Shown one piece after another: positions 10,093 to 21,416 of a stretch of DNA of 64,000 nucleotides. The notes under the pieces are model-generated. The model had not been told where the DNA came from, searched no databases, and worked only from the letters and a program-made list of their open reading frames with translations. This DNA is from CAVVSQ01 sp963848825 (GTDB lineage: Bacteria > Planctomycetota > Planctomycetia > Gemmatales > Gemmataceae). The first letter of the stretch is position 1. The number at the start of each line of letters is the position of its first letter. The DNA is taken from NCBI GenBank assembly GCA_963848825.1, contig CAWKFA010000015.1, positions 1 to 64,000 on the forward strand, in the 5' to 3' direction. The position numbers were made by a program, and so were the translations under genes.

Positions 10093-11598
10093 TCATGGCC
10101 TCTTGCATCGAGAGCTATCGCTCCTGCGGAAGATTCTCAAGCAAAGCCACGTCCGAATCAAGCCCCACAGGACGGTCAGGACGGTCAGGACAGTCGCAAT
10201 CACCAAAAGCCAGGCCACGTCCGGCTGGCCCAGGAACACCAACGAGAGCGTAGCCTCAAAGAACCACGGCACTCCAAGAACTAACACGAGCGCAAGAACC
10301 AAATCATACACGAGCCAACATCCGCCAAGGATGTACTGCATTCTTCTCGCAGCGCCGCTCTTGCGATAGCGGCGCAGCCAGCGCAGCGACCAGATGGCTC
10401 CAAGTACCTGACCAACAAATAGTGCGGCAATCCCGCCGTAGCAAGCCCATGAAAACCACGATTCTCCAACTTCGGGCGGCTGCTCCTCAAGCAACATCGC
10501 TCCGACGCCCTCGCCCAGGTAGTGCATGCGCCTGGTCAGCAGTTGGCCGTTGACGTTTGTGAGGATGACGACGCCCCAGCCCTTGTCCCGCAACAAAAGC
10601 GTGTACGAGTAGAAATCCGGCACGCTGCCGTCGTGCCAGGCGGCTGGACGGCCCCGGAAATCCTTGACGACCCAACCAAGGCCATAGTGAGACGTTCCCC
10701 GAATGAGTGGGCCAGGCTGGAACAATTCTTCCACCCGGTCTGCTGGTAGGAGCGTTGCGCTCTCATAGACGCCTTCATTGATCAGGGCAGCCAGGAGTTT
10801 CCCCATGTCTTCAGCCGTGGAGATCAGTCGCCCAGCGGGGAGAGTGTCAGCCGACCAGGGCAAGCCTTCGGCGGCAATCGGGTAGCCGAACCACATCCGA
10901 TGGCCTGTAGCCAAACCTGCTCGCTGCGCCTCGGCCAGCGACACGAAACTGTTGTGCATACCGAGGGGTTGGAAGATGTGGGTGCGAACGTAGTCTCCAA
11001 ACGGTTGCCCGGATACCTCCTGAACGATCATTCCCAGGACCATGTAGTTGACGTTGGAATACTCGTATTGCTCCCCCGGCGAGTGATTCAGGCTGAAGTC
11101 ACGGAGACTGCGCACGGATCGCTCAAGAGCGCCTTCGGATGTGTCCGTGCCGGTCAAAAACTGCCGACCCGCCGCAGTGGAGAATCCGCTCGTATGGTGC
11201 AGGAGGTGACGGACGGTGATCCGCTCTGAGGCAGCAGGATCGGCGGTTGAGAACCACGGAAGATAGCGCCGGACAAGGGCATCCAGTTCGATCCGGCCTG
11301 CGGCCACAAGTTGCATAATCGCCAATGCCGTGATGGGTTTGCTGACCGATCCGAGGATGCACGGCGTTTGTGGTGTCATCGCTCTGTCATCGGGGCCAGC
11401 GATGCCGAAACCACGAACATGCACAATCCGGCCTCGCTTGACAATCGCTACTGCTAGACCTGGGATGTGCGACTCCCGCATTTGATCCGTGAGATAGGCG
11501 TCAATCGCCTGGAAATCCGGGTCGGCTCTGGCGACAGACACGGACGGCCCGGACCACAGCATGAGACGCAATGATCCAAAGCCGCAACCAGAACCCAC
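10093..11598 (-). CDS. Membrane-anchored serine hydrolase of the beta-lactamase/class C PBP family
   Basis: 501 residues in one intact frame. The catalytic motifs of the family are visible: SxxK in LGSVSKPITALAI, YxN in YEYSNVNYMVLG and a C-terminal HxG-like motif in AAWHDGSVPDFYS. The N-terminus has a short hydrophobic stretch (LRLMLWSGPSVSVARA) that may be a weak signal or anchor; the annotated GTG start is uncertain, with no good ribosome site seen. After residue 380 come four hydrophobic helices (CYGGIAALFVGQVLGAIW, LVYDLVLALVLVLGVPWFF, WLLVIATVLTVLTVLWGLI among them), so the enzyme domain is tethered by a C-terminal membrane module. The family includes esterases, D-amino-acid peptidases and beta-lactamases; substrate cannot be told from sequence. 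Flanked by the small basic gene and a nearly gene-free region. Confidence 0.85.
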   Translation of the reverse strand: MGSGCGFGSLRLMLWSGPSVSVARADPDFQAIDAYLTDQMRESHIPGLAVAIVKRGRIVHVRGFGIAGPDDRAMTPQTPCILGSVSKPITALAIMQLVAAGRIELDALVRRYLPWFSTADPAASERITVRHLLHHTSGFSTAAGRQFLTGTDTSEGALERSVRSLRDFSLNHSPGEQYEYSNVNYMVLGMIVQEVSGQPFGDYVRTHIFQPLGMHNSFVSLAEAQRAGLATGHRMWFGYPIAAEGLPWSADTLPAGRLISTAEDMGKLLAALINEGVYESATLLPADRVEELFQPGPLIRGTSHYGLGWVVKDFRGRPAAWHDGSVPDFYSYTLLLRDKGWGVVILTNVNGQLLTRRMHYLGEGVGAMLLEEQPPEVGESWFSWACYGGIAALFVGQVLGAIWSLRWLRRYRKSGAARRMQYILGGCWLVYDLVLALVLVLGVPWFFEATLSLVFLGQPDVAWLLVIATVLTVLTVLWGLIRTWLCLRIFRRSDSSRCKRP

Positions 11599-11725
11599 GG
11601 TTAATACCTTGCATTGCTTGGTCCCTGCCGTCAGGTTCGCCCCATCGCCACTAAGAGGCGTTGAAGGGTCGGGTGTTCAGGAAGGTCAGTATGACCGCCC
11701 CCGTCCCTCTGACCTGCCTGCAAGT

Positions 11726-11926
11726 TCAGGCCATTGTACTGACATCTAGGGTCGCCAAGGCGCTGATCTTCGCCCCAAGCTCGCCGTCATCAATGCCCGC
11801 CGCATATATGCACTCGCCCAAGGCAGCCTGGGCCTCTACGAATGCCCCGCACACCCGACGCTTGCGCCACAGGTCCATTCCATGCTTCGTAAGCCGGAGG
11901 GGTTTGGTCAGGGTCGCCGAAGGCAT
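11726..11926 (-). CDS. Short ORF, possible remnant of a Planctomycete protein
   Basis: 66 residues. The middle (VEAQAALGECIYAAGIDDGELGAKISAL) has a helical, heptad-like character and resembles part of a longer Planctomycete family with an ALG..MYAAGIDDG.L motif that I recall only loosely. There is no clear ribosome binding site and no complete domain, so it may be a decayed fragment or an artefact. Located just upstream of the serine hydrolase gene, same strand. Confidence 0.3.
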   Translation of the reverse strand: MPSATLTKPLRLTKHGMDLWRKRRVCGAFVEAQAALGECIYAAGIDDGELGAKISALATLDVSTMA

Positions 11927-12962
11927 GGTTTGTGGGGGTGCGGAGGGTGTAACGCTGACCTTGTTCTGACCCCAAAAGTGGCAAAAGTGGCAAACGAAAA
12001 GGGGAACAATTCGAAAGCCTGGTTACGAACTCGCTAAAAACGAGGAAAAGTTCTCGAATCACTTTGCCACTTTTTTGCCACAATACTGCCCATCCAACCT
12101 CCCTGCTGATACAATGCAAGAGCGTCATTTGGTTCGCCCAAAGTGGTTCACTGACAAAGGTTTTCCGTGCAACTGCCCTATAAGTTCCTCGCAAGATAAT
12201 AAGGGCTGGTTCAGGTTGAGGGCCTGGTTCCTGTAATGGGAGTGCAGGTTCAAGTCCTGTCTCCGGCATTTTCACTGTCGTGAACCTACCAGCCTCGCAT
12301 TTTTCCCGCGCCGCCCCGTGGCGCTGTCCGTGAATGGCTCGCTCGTGTCTCAAGCGAGTACACAGGCAAAGCTTCATCCGCAAACCCGTGATACCAAAGC
12401 ACTTTAACACTATATTTTTTCCGTGTCTTACAGACTGGTGAGACACGACAATGCCCCGACGGCACCGATTATCGGGCCCTCGCCGACGCGCCACCCAAGA
12501 TTTCGAACGCGGCTGCTTGGTTATTGACTTGGTCCAGGCCGATTCTGAAGACGCGCAAACCGCCTTGGAAATCTTCCGCGCCTGGCCGGTCCCCGCCCCC
12601 CCCCAGCGACGCCACGCTGGTGGCGCTTTGCGGTGGTGAAAAGTCAGTTGGTATGGTGTGAGCGAAAATCGAACAATCGAACGAACGCGGCTTTCGGTAT
12701 TTGTTGGCGGACGCGAAAGCAAGTTGAGGCTCAGCGGGGTACAATTTGCTTTGCGATTCGAAAACCAGGATGTCCCCTTTTACCTGCACAATGCTGGGGA
12801 GTTGCCAAGAATACGCGCTCCTGGCCTAACTTTGGCCGATCCCACCCTTTCGGGATGAAACGGGCGAACTAACGTACTTACCAAAAAAACACTACAAATG
12901 AATTATTCGCGTAAGGGTCTTTGGTTTCGTCCCTCACGAATCCCTACCACTTTTTGGTAGTC
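11927..12962. other. Gene-poor region with tRNA fragment
   Basis: No supported protein gene. A minus-strand open frame of 310 residues (11790-12722) is rejected because it runs antisense through the tRNA fragment at 12232-12268 and has no domain. A perfect 6-bp hairpin (GTGTCT/AGACAC) lies at about 12422-12447. The stretch 12450-12860 may contain decayed coding sequence but I recognise nothing in it. The last 100 bp presumably carry the promoter for the glycosyltransferase at 12963. Confidence 0.45.
12232..12268 (+). other. tRNA-Thr(TGT) 3'-half fragment, possible attachment-site remnant
   Basis: The stretch runs from an anticodon-loop-like TGTAA through the 3' anticodon stem, the T arm (stem GCAGG/CCTGT around loop TTCAAGT) and a 3' acceptor strand CTCCGGC plus discriminator A. 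The 5' half is missing: the bases upstream do not pair with the anticodon or acceptor stems, so no full cloverleaf can be drawn. 34 of 37 bases match a second fragment at 53882-53918. Fragments starting exactly at the anticodon loop are typical of integrase attachment sites in tRNA genes. Not encoded CCA. Confidence 0.55.
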
Positions 12963-14195
12963 ATGATGCAATCCAGGACCGAAACGTGGCCCGAAAAACC
13001 AAAACCGCGGCTCCTTTTCTGTTCCTGGCACAGTTATTTGGACCCTTCAAACGGTGCGGCTTTATGCACGCGGGATCTTTGGGAGTTACTGGCAAGTCGC
13101 GGTTGGGAGTGCAAAACGTTTTGCGGCCCCGCCCTGGATTTTAACGGGACGATTCCACAGGTTGTACAGGACCTGGGCGTTTCTTTTGTGGAAAAACCGT
13201 GGACGGAAGACGGCCTAGCCTTTTCCATGTTTCATTATGCCCAGGGAGGCGTGCCGGTTTCCATTTTTGATTTGCCCGGTCGGCCAGCAAAGGGTTCGCC
13301 CACTCCTGTTGATGGCCGAGTATTCCTTGATTTGTGCAATAAAGTCCTCGATCAATTCAAGCCCGATGTATTACTCACCTACGGCGGCAACTGGGTGGTC
13401 CGTGGCATCATGGAGGCTGCCCGGCGCCGCAAAATTCGTGTTGCCTTTGCGTTGCATAATTTCGCTTACGAAAAGGCAGGCGATTTATTTGCCAAGGTAG
13501 ATGCCGTGCTCGTGCCGTCTCGCTTCGCCCAGGCTCATTATCAAAAGGTTCTCGGTTTGGAAACGACGCCGATCCCCGGCCGTGGAACTGGTCAAAGGTC
13601 CGTTGCCCCGATTTTGAACGCCGTTTCGTCACTTTTGTTAATCCCCAACCGCATAAGGGCTTGTTTATCTTCGTTAGAATCGCCACTGAATTGACCAGGT
13701 TGCGGCCAGATATCCCCATCCTCGTGGTCGAAGGTCGGGCCACCGCTCAATGGCTTGGAAAAACCGGCCACGATTTGACAGAAGTGCGGAATATGCACAT
13801 GATTGCCAATACGCCTGATCCAAGAGATTTCTACCGCGTCAGCCGCTTGGTTCTTATGCCCTCTTTATGGTGGGAATCGTTTCCGCGCGTTGCGGCCGAG
13901 TCGTTCATCAACGGTATTCCGGTTTTGGGATCGAACCGGGGAGGAATTCCCGGAAGTGTTGGATAATGCCGGTTTCCTGTTTGATATTCCCCCCCAGTAC
14001 ACGCCGGATTCGCGCATCGTACCAACCCCCCAGGAGGTCGCGCCCTGGATCGACACCATCATACGATTATGGGACGATTCGGTTTTTTACGAACAGGAGC
14101 GCGAACGTTGCGAAATCGCATCCGCACCGCTCCGCTCCGAGGCGCTAGCCCCCCTTTTTGAAAGGTTTTTCTGGCGGATTCATCCACGCCAATAG
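12963..14195 (+). CDS. GT4-family glycosyltransferase (two frameshifts)
   Basis: Start at ATG 12963 (MMQSRTETWPEKPKPRLLFC). The N-terminal Rossmann half has the GT4 look: SWHSYLDPSNGAALCTRDLW, then DVLLTYGGNWVVRGIME. A C is missing near 13577 (GGCCGTGG) and the protein goes on as WNWSKVRCPDFERRFVTFVN and a second Rossmann half. The nucleotide-sugar binding signature is ESFPRVAAESFINGIPVL, with the two glutamates of the EX7E motif, followed by GSNRGGIPE. Near 13945 an extra C moves the frame again; the end is FWRIHPRQ at 14195. It should transfer a sugar from a nucleotide donor to a glycan or protein in the cytoplasm; acceptor unknown. It precedes a giant surface protein gene and, further on, a GT2 enzyme and a methyltransferase, which suggests surface-glycan work. 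Confidence 0.75.
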
Positions 14196-14469
14196 ATATT
14201 TTACCTCACTCCCTGGCCATATCAAGATTCAATCCGCCTGTCAAATCTTGTCTTGCGACCATGTTCTCCAGCTTTTTATGCGGTTTTCTTAAGAAAACCA
14301 TTACGTATACCTTTCTGTTCGATCCTCATCCCTATTCAGGACAAGATATTCTATTTACATCAAAAATAACGATTATTTTAGGATTGTTCTTGACATGGTT
14401 TTCGGCCGTCGCAACAATCCTTTCACTGTCGTTAAGGGTTCCTCTCCCCTGCCCCAAGGACTCTCTCCT

Positions 14470-17400
14470 ATGACATCTCCCCGCCTCCTGCGTCATCTCT
14501 TCACAGGTTTTGAACGCTGCTGGAAAACCTTCGCCAAAATCTTCGACCTTTCTTTTTCCGTGCACACCAAACAACACGAGTTCACGCCTTTCTTCGACTA
14601 CCGTCCGCCGGTGCCGGGTACGGATGTGCCAGGCGGACTTACTCTGGTGAGGCCGTCTGTTGCCGCTGGCCGTCAGGCCAACGATCTGGCTACTCCTGCG
14701 TGCGTCTATCGATAACCTAACCGATAATCCTTTCCGTACTGGTGACGAAACCCCTCCAGGCGTTCGCCTTGGCCAAGCCTCGATGCTTCATGGCTTCATC
14801 AAACCCTTACATTTCGTTGCCAACGCCCTGGGTAACTTGTTGGCCCCGGCGCCATCCCGCAGACGGATCAACCGTTTTGTTCCCGGGGTGGAAGGCTCGA
14901 AGGTCTCATTCTGCCCAGCTGGAGCGGGTGGGGTATATCCAACTCGGGTGGAGGCCCCACAGTGTACGCAGGGGTTGATCCTGGAACTATTCCCATTGGA
15001 ATTATCGCAAATTCGGATGCTTATTCCGGCGGCGGTGCCCAGTTCGCTGCTGATTGCCTGCGTGCCGCCATCGATTGGGGCGACAGCACCACTCAAACCT
15101 CCGCCAGCATCAATTATAATGCCAACGACAATGATTTCGAAGTCAGCGGCAACCACGTTTACTCCGGCTCGGGCGATTACACCATCGCCGTCTTTATCAC
15201 CATCAACGACACCGACCAAGTTTATTTTGAGGACCCGCTGACGGTGCATGACGTGGCCGGCTCTGGCGGCTCCGGCGATATTTCCTTGAGTCTGCCAGGC
15301 ACGCAAGGCAATAACGAAGGCGACACGGCCGGTTTTAACGTCTCCGCCAACACCGCCGACGGCGACAATATCGTTCATTACTCAATATCCGGGCAACCGG
15401 CCGGCATCAGTATTGATGACAACGGCCACATCAGCGGCACAATTGATCCCGCCGCCTCGCTGGTCAATTACGGCAGCTACTCCGTAATCGTGACCGCCCA
15501 GGACAGCAATGGCGACGAAGGGAGCGCGACCTTTCCCTGGCTGGTGAGTGCTTCCCCCACGGTCGTTTACAACCCTGGCCGCTGGTACGACACGGCCGGC
15601 AGTTCCAGTTTTTTACCCATTTACTCGCAGCCCATCACGGCCAACACGACGATCGCCGGCTATAGCATGACCGGCACGTCCCCAAGGCCTGTCGATTGAC
15701 GCTTATGGCGGCATTCGCGGAACCATCGACTCCGGAGCCGCCAATGTCAATAACGGTCTCTACCACATCACGGTCACGGTCACCGACAGCCGCGGCGAAC
15801 AGTCGAGCACCACGTTGACTGGCAGGTTTTCCAGGGCAATAGCGAACTTTCGCTCGACAATCCAGGCCCCCAGACCAGTGCCGAGGGCGATCCCCCCTAT
15901 TTATCATTTGACGCCTCAAGTGCCGATGGCCATGCCATCACTGCCTACCACATCATGAACCAGCCCCAGGGTATCACTATCGGCTCCGACGGCGTCATCA
16001 CCGGCACGATTGGCTACAGCCCGCCCAAACCGACGGCGGCCATTACTACGTGGCGGTCTCGGCGACCGATAGCAGCGGTGCCACGAATTACACCTATTTT
16101 AATTGGACAGTCACCGACTTCGTGCCGCCCCCCATTCTTACCGCACCGCCAACGCAAACCAACAGCGTGAACGCAACCGTCAATGCTTTGGATGCCAGCG
16201 CCCTGCCTCCCCCTGACGGCAATAACGTGGCTTCCTATAGTCTCAGCGGCCAACCGAGTGGCATCTACATCAACAGTAGCACCGGGGCCATTAGCGGCAC
16301 CGTTGCATCGAACGCCGCCGGCGTCTACGATGTCATCGAAACTGCCACCAGCACCACCGGCGCCCAAGCCGAAGTGGATTTCACCTGGGTCGTCAAAAAC
16401 GGCGGCGCACGGGCCGACCATAACCTCACCCGGCAATCAAACGAATGACGAAACGAGTGATGTCGATTTCACTCTTAATGCAACGCCCCCGTCCGGCCAC
16501 ACCGTCGCTTTGTTCCAAATCAGCGGGCAGCCTTCGGGCATTGACATTGATACTCAAACCGGCGAAATCATCGGCTCGCCGGATATTGGTGCCTCTCTAA
16601 CCAACAATGGCGCCTACGATGTCGCCGTCACAGCCACGGACGACGATGGCGGTCAAACTGTCGCCCATTTTAGCTGGCAAGTAAACAAGGCACCGCTTAC
16701 TTTCGACGATCCTGGTAGTCAAAATAATCACCCGGAAGATGCCGTCGACTTCTTCCTTAATGCCAATGATCCCGATGGGGATACACTGACCTTTACCGCT
16801 TCAGGTTTGCCAGGCGGCTTGAGCATCAATGCCAGCACCGGCGAAATTACCGGTACCCTTGCCGACAATGCGGTTTCGACAACCGCCTCCGTAACCGCCT
16901 CCGACGGCCATGGCGACTCCCTCTCCTATTCTGTCAGTTGGACGGTGACGCCCATCGCGGATCATTTGACGATGTTCGACGGCATTTTAGAAGGGGCAGG
17001 TAGGGGTCAGTCGACCGATTTTGATTTGTTTGCCATGACCGACGTCAATCCCGCCGCCAAACCAGCCGACTTCAGCGTCACTATCGATTGGGGTGACGGC
17101 TCGGCTCCCAGTTCCGGAAGCGTAGGGAGCAAAGACACGGGCGGAATGTATCAGATAATGGGTAATCACCCCTATAGTGCGAACGGATCCTATGTGGCCA
17201 AGGCGACCGTAACCGGCCCGAACGGTGTTTCAGGTACGGCCATCAGTAGCGTCAGGGTGGCCGATTTCATGGCGGGGCAAAGGAATACTACGACGCTACA
17301 TAGGCCTGCCTTTGGGATAAATATGCTTACGGAGATGCCGTGGCTCACGTTTGGGAACACGGTGGTGCGAATATTCCCTTCTCGACTGACGGTTCCAGCA

Positions 17401-18454
17401 CGGTGAATATTGATTGGACCCCGACAAATGACAGCCTGAGCGATGTCGATCTCGATTATCCAGAATTCGACGGCCTTCGGGAAGTGGACATGTCAGGATT
17501 CGACACCGCGGGCAGCGCCACGTGGGAATCCTCCCGGCGCATGTTAGCCTCACGGCTTACGACATTCCGGCTGAGCCGACGGATGACGTGGTTGCCAAGT
17601 TCTCCGTGGCGAGCGATTCTCAGACCTACTACACAGCCCAGATCAAATTCGACGACGGATTCACGGAAACTGGAACAATCGATTTGCAAAATCAGATTCA
17701 CGCCCCGCGGGACCCGGACGGAAGTGTCGCCCATCATTTCATGGTGAGCCTGCTGCAAGGTTGGGGGGAGAACTTTGCTCTCGCGGCGCAGGCGGGGGCG
17801 GTGCAGGTACCAAATAGTTTTTCCAAATCCTTTAGGGTTGGTCCCAAAGATATCAAACTTCCGTCAATACCACTTTTGCATTTGGGACAAATTGGCGGAA
17901 GCATCGCGTATGACGGCAAACTCACTCTAAGTGGAAATATACTTAACGGCCAGGAAAGCATTGCGAAAGCCGATTGGGTTGATGGCACTTTCGATATTAA
18001 ATTCGCTTATAGTCGGGGTCTTAAACTGCCACATCTCGAGGTTCCTAACGTTGTAACCTTCGACTTTTCCGCAGGTTTGGTGCTCACAGGCGAAATCAAA
18101 GGTAATTTGGACGCAACAGCAGAGATCGCCAAAGATGGGAAGTCAGCAACCTTTGCCGTTAGCAAACTTGACGCCGATCTTACCATAAACGCCACTTTAG
18201 GAGCAAATGTAGGTTTTAAACTGTTCAAATCAAGTAACTATCAAGCAGGTGGCGGAATTAAGGGTGAAATAAAAACAGGTGTCGAATTAGTAAATCCATT
18301 CATTTTTACTTATTCCTTTAATCCGGCGGGAGTCACGCTCTCCCCATCTGTTTCAACCAAATCTTTTGCACTAAAGAAAACTACAGGGAACATGTCGCTG
18401 TACTATTTGTTGAAAAACGGAAAAACAAAAGATATTCCGTTGTTATCTACATAA
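14470..18454 (+). CDS. Giant surface protein with repeated Ig/cadherin-like (He_PIG) domains (many frameshifts)
   Basis: Proposed start at ATG 14470 (MTSPRLLRHLFTGFERCWKT), not a classical signal peptide; the frame between about 14710 and 14900 cannot be settled. From 14900 on, single-base frame changes connect segments that carry the same repeat: GQPAGISIDDNGHISGTI (15390-15440), GQPSGIYINSSTGAISGT (16250-16300), GQPSGIDIDTQTGEIIGS (16525-16575), LPGGLSINASTGEITGTL (16810-16860). These are He_PIG/cadherin-like calcium-dependent adhesion folds; around 17080 a PKD-like unit has TIDWGDGSAPSSGSVG. The last 300 residues (17522-18454) are a beta-rich domain I do not recognise (GQIGGSIAYDGKLTLSGNI). 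Frame changes occur near 15690, 15830, 16030, 16430, 17290 and 17520. It probably forms an adhesin or cell-envelope layer protein. Confidence 0.65.
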
Positions 18455-18608
18455 GAGTATTTATTTATATTTGGATGGTGAATATTGAATCGGCGATTGC
18501 CGCTCTATTCATATATTGACCTGCCAAAAAGTTGTTTAGGCATAAAAAAAGACAATGGTATTTTATAGCTATTAGGCCCTGTACGATTGTTGGAGTGGGA
18601 GGATCAAA

Positions 18609-19952
18609 ATGAAAGATCGACGAAACATAAAATGTCTTTTTATTTTATCGCTTCTGTTTACCTATGGAAAAACATGCCTCGCAAATGAAGGAGAGGAGGG
18701 GGCGGTTGTGGAATTAGAGAAACTGGGCGCAAAGGTGTATCGCGACGAAGCCAGAGCAGGTAACCCAGTAATTGGCATTGATCTTACTTCATCCAGAATT
18801 AGGGACGATAAGTGGTCGGTCTTAACCTCGTTTAAAAACCTCCAATGGCTTGACCTTTCTTACACCAACGCTAACGACGTTGTTCTAAAGGACTTGGCCA
18901 TGTGTCCACAGTTGCAGAGCTTGAATTTAGCGTCTACAAAGATCAGTAACGAGGGACTTAAAGCAGTAGCTGACATTAAGGGACTAAAGAGTCTTAATCT
19001 TTCTTATAACGAAGTCGATGATAGTGGCTTGGCGGGATTTTCGGAATTAAAGAATTTGCAAATACTAAGTCTTGAGGGGACGTTAATTAATGGCACTTGT
19101 TTCGGACACCTGGCAAACCTTCATGACATTCGTCAAATCGACGTCGGATTAACACAATTGGACGACGCGGGATTAAAAAAGTTGGCGGAAATTAATTCAC
19201 TTCAGTTAGCAATGCGAGAGCTAGATCTTCAGGAAACAAAGATAAGCTCCCAAGGACTCAAAGAGTTAGGAAAATTTAGACGCTTACAAAAACTCTACCT
19301 CTTTAAAACTGAAATCAATGGCATCGGTTTAAAGGCATGTGCAGAACTGAAAGGGTTAGAGATTTTGGACCTAGGGTTCACCCAAATCGTTGACGACGAT
19401 TTGAAGGAGTTAACAGAGATCAAACAGTTAAAGCAACTTAGTCTATGGGGGACGGGAATTGATGATGAAGGTTTAAAGATTCTTGTCTCACTAGAAAACT
19501 TGGAGTTTCTTCACCTTGGGAACACCAAAATTAACGGCGAGGGCTTAAAAGACCTTTCGGGTCTTAAACGGTTGCGTAAACTATGTCTATGGCACACACC
19601 GCTTACCAAAAATAACGCTAAGGCGTTAGGATCACTAAAGCACTTGGAGGACTTAAACCTTGTGGGAACCCCGATAGATGACAGTTGGTTAAAAGATCTC
19701 GTTGGTCTACAGCGCCTGCAAACATTGAATCTGGGTGAAACGCAAATAAATGGTAACGATTTACTCGTTTTGTCGGAATTTAAGCTATTACGGAATCTTT
19801 ATCTCAATAAGACTTCAACAAATGATATAAGCCTTAAAAACATTGCTGTATTTGGTCAATTAAAATACCTGGATTTAACGGGTACGCCGGTCACGAATAA
19901 AGGTTTTGCGGAATTATTGAAAGTACTGCCCAATCTTAGCGCCAGCCGTTAA
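18609..19952 (+). CDS. Secreted leucine-rich repeat protein
   Basis: Intact frame of 447 residues with GGGAGGAT about 8 bases upstream of the ATG. A signal peptide (IKCLFILSLLFTYGKTCLA) is followed by about fifteen LRR units of 23-24 residues with the consensus L..L.L..T.I...GL..L, for example LKSLNLSYNEVDDSGLAGFS and LQTLNLGETQINGNDLLVLS. This LRR type is common in Planctomycete secreted proteins and is thought to serve protein-protein binding. Codon use is noticeably A/T-richer than the neighbouring surface protein. The gene is complete; an ISL3 element is inserted two to ten bases behind its stop codon. Confidence 0.85.
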   Translation: MKDRRNIKCLFILSLLFTYGKTCLANEGEEGAVVELEKLGAKVYRDEARAGNPVIGIDLTSSRIRDDKWSVLTSFKNLQWLDLSYTNANDVVLKDLAMCPQLQSLNLASTKISNEGLKAVADIKGLKSLNLSYNEVDDSGLAGFSELKNLQILSLEGTLINGTCFGHLANLHDIRQIDVGLTQLDDAGLKKLAEINSLQLAMRELDLQETKISSQGLKELGKFRRLQKLYLFKTEINGIGLKACAELKGLEILDLGFTQIVDDDLKELTEIKQLKQLSLWGTGIDDEGLKILVSLENLEFLHLGNTKINGEGLKDLSGLKRLRKLCLWHTPLTKNNAKALGSLKHLEDLNLVGTPIDDSWLKDLVGLQRLQTLNLGETQINGNDLLVLSEFKLLRNLYLNKTSTNDISLKNIAVFGQLKYLDLTGTPVTNKGFAELLKVLPNLSASR

Positions 19953-19961
19953 AAGTAGTTT

Positions 19962-21339
19962 GGTTCATCCGACTTTCCTGTGGGCAAGAATCATGGGAAC
20001 CTTTACCTAAATCAGCTAAAACCCGTGGAAATATCAACGTTTTCTCAGGGGGTGAACTGGGTACAACGCCAGGCCGCCGCAATGGAACAAAATGGCGGTT
20101 TTGAGGTGGTCCGCGTTGCGGTATCCATAAGCGTTTTTTTTACGGCCTGGATCTTCGAGTTCAGGCCTTCACTCGTGGCATTGGTGATGGGATGGTCGAA
20201 ATACGTCAACACATTTTGCAAATGCCCTTGGATCATCCTCGCCGTCTTCACCACTGGCTTCAGACGCGAATGCGTGGCCCAATAATACCATTCCTGCCAG
20301 TAACGCAACGCCCACTCCTTTCGCTCAATGCTCCAAAGGTATCGCAAAGATTCCTTAATGGCCCAAGCTCGTCCGGTCTTCAAATGCAACGTCCGCAACC
20401 ATTCGAAGTCCTCTGTCTTTTTCTCCGGGACGTTTTCCTCCGCGAACAGCCACAAGTATTTCGTCCCCTTCAGGGTGTTGTCTCCATCCGCCTGCAAGCG
20501 GCGATGCTCCCCCCGGCGAACCTGATCCACGGCCTTATTCATATGGGCCATGATGTGAAAACGATCGAAGACGATCTTGTCGCGTCCCTTGGGAACATGG
20601 TCCACCGTGGCGGCGATGAACGGGTCCCACATATCCATGGCCACCGCCTGTATGCCCGCCAATTGCTTCTTGGTGAGGCTGAGATAGTAGGCGTCCAGGC
20701 TGGTTTTCTTGCGGTCAAACCCGATGTACTCCACCGTGCCTCGTTTGAGGTCGCACACCAAAGTGACATACCGGTGTCCCTTGGCGAAGGATTTCTCGTC
20801 CACTCCCAGGAGGGAAACAACCCGCCGTTTCTTGGCCTTAAGTCCGCGCGTCACCGCTCGTTCCATGACATGCCAGGCTTCATCCCAACTGAGGTGCAAC
20901 AGCCGAGAGGCCCCGAGGACATCGGCCTCCAAGAGGGTATCAATCGCATGCCTCTCGAAGAGGAGGGTAAACCGCGCACCCGGAAGGGCCCAAGGAATAT
21001 GAACCTGCCGAACACCATGCTCAGGGCACGAAACTCGCGGCACCCGAGCGTGAAGCCAAGTAAGAGACTCCCCATAATCGAGGTCCCGCCACCGTCGGGA
21101 AGCCAAGTGATCATAAATCGGCCTCGGCTGTCCACACTCGGCACAAGAAAAGATCGCCCCAGGACGATGCTCCAAAGAAACATCAAGTCGCTTGGGCTTC
21201 GCAGTCAGGGTAACCTGCTGGACTCTCCAAGGCTCTTCCAGCGCCAACATTTGCCTCATGAAGTCGGTAGCACGCATGAGTTCGCCCTCCTTGAGGGCGA
21301 TTTTAATAATTTTCTACCCACAGGAAAGTCGGATGAACC
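19962..21339 (-). mobile_element. ISL3-family insertion sequence, complete with inverted repeats and 8-bp target duplication
   Basis: Terminal inverted repeats begin GGTTCATCCGACTTTCCTGT at 19962 and are matched in inverse orientation ending at 21339. Flanking bases AGTAGTTT at 19954-19961 recur at 21340-21347, an 8-bp target duplication as expected for ISL3. The 1378-bp element holds one transposase gene on the minus strand. It sits just behind the LRR gene stop. The unaltered target duplication points to a recent insertion. Confidence 0.9.
20034..21277 (-). CDS. ISL3-family DDE transposase (one frameshift near the C-terminus)
   Basis: N-terminal zinc-finger-like cysteines (FSCAECGQP, VSCPEHG) precede the ISL3 DDE domain. 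Likely catalytic positions are D in LLGVDEKSFAKGH, D in AVAMDMWDPF and E in TNATSEGLNSKIQ. In the uncorrected frame the protein ends abnormally (CTQFTP at 20045); after the run of eight A's (minus strand, near 20135) the expected family ending AYGYRN..H.KTAI.FHCGG appears one frame over and stops at 20034. A missing A in that run explains it. Family function: cuts the element ends and pastes the DNA elsewhere. Confidence 0.85.
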
Positions 21340-21416
21340 AGTAGTTTTTAACCAAAGTGTGGTTGGCGCCACATAGAAGGTCGGATGAAACAGATGTTAT
21401 AGGGGCATCAATCCAC

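Noticed and set aside
12422..12447. Rho-independent terminator at the GTGTCT/AGACAC hairpin
   Set aside because: The T-rich stretch precedes the hairpin on the plus strand and no T-tract follows on either strand in the right position.
11790..12722. Minus-strand ORF of 310 residues
   Set aside because: It runs antisense through the tRNA-Thr fragment (the KMPETGLEPALP stretch is the reversed tRNA), has no domain and no ribosome site.
14990..17280. Possible CRISPR or other short-spaced array
   Set aside because: The repetition is at protein level (He_PIG domains of about 90 residues), with no identical DNA repeats or unique spacers of CRISPR size. No cas genes in the window.
20120..20145. Programmed frameshift at the A8 run of the ISL3 transposase
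   Set aside because: ISL3 transposases are normally single-frame and the shift removes only the very end of the protein; a lost A is simpler.
20192..21376. 394-residue plus-strand ORF
   Set aside because: Shadow of the ISL3 transposase on the other strand; the minus frame carries the DDE residues.
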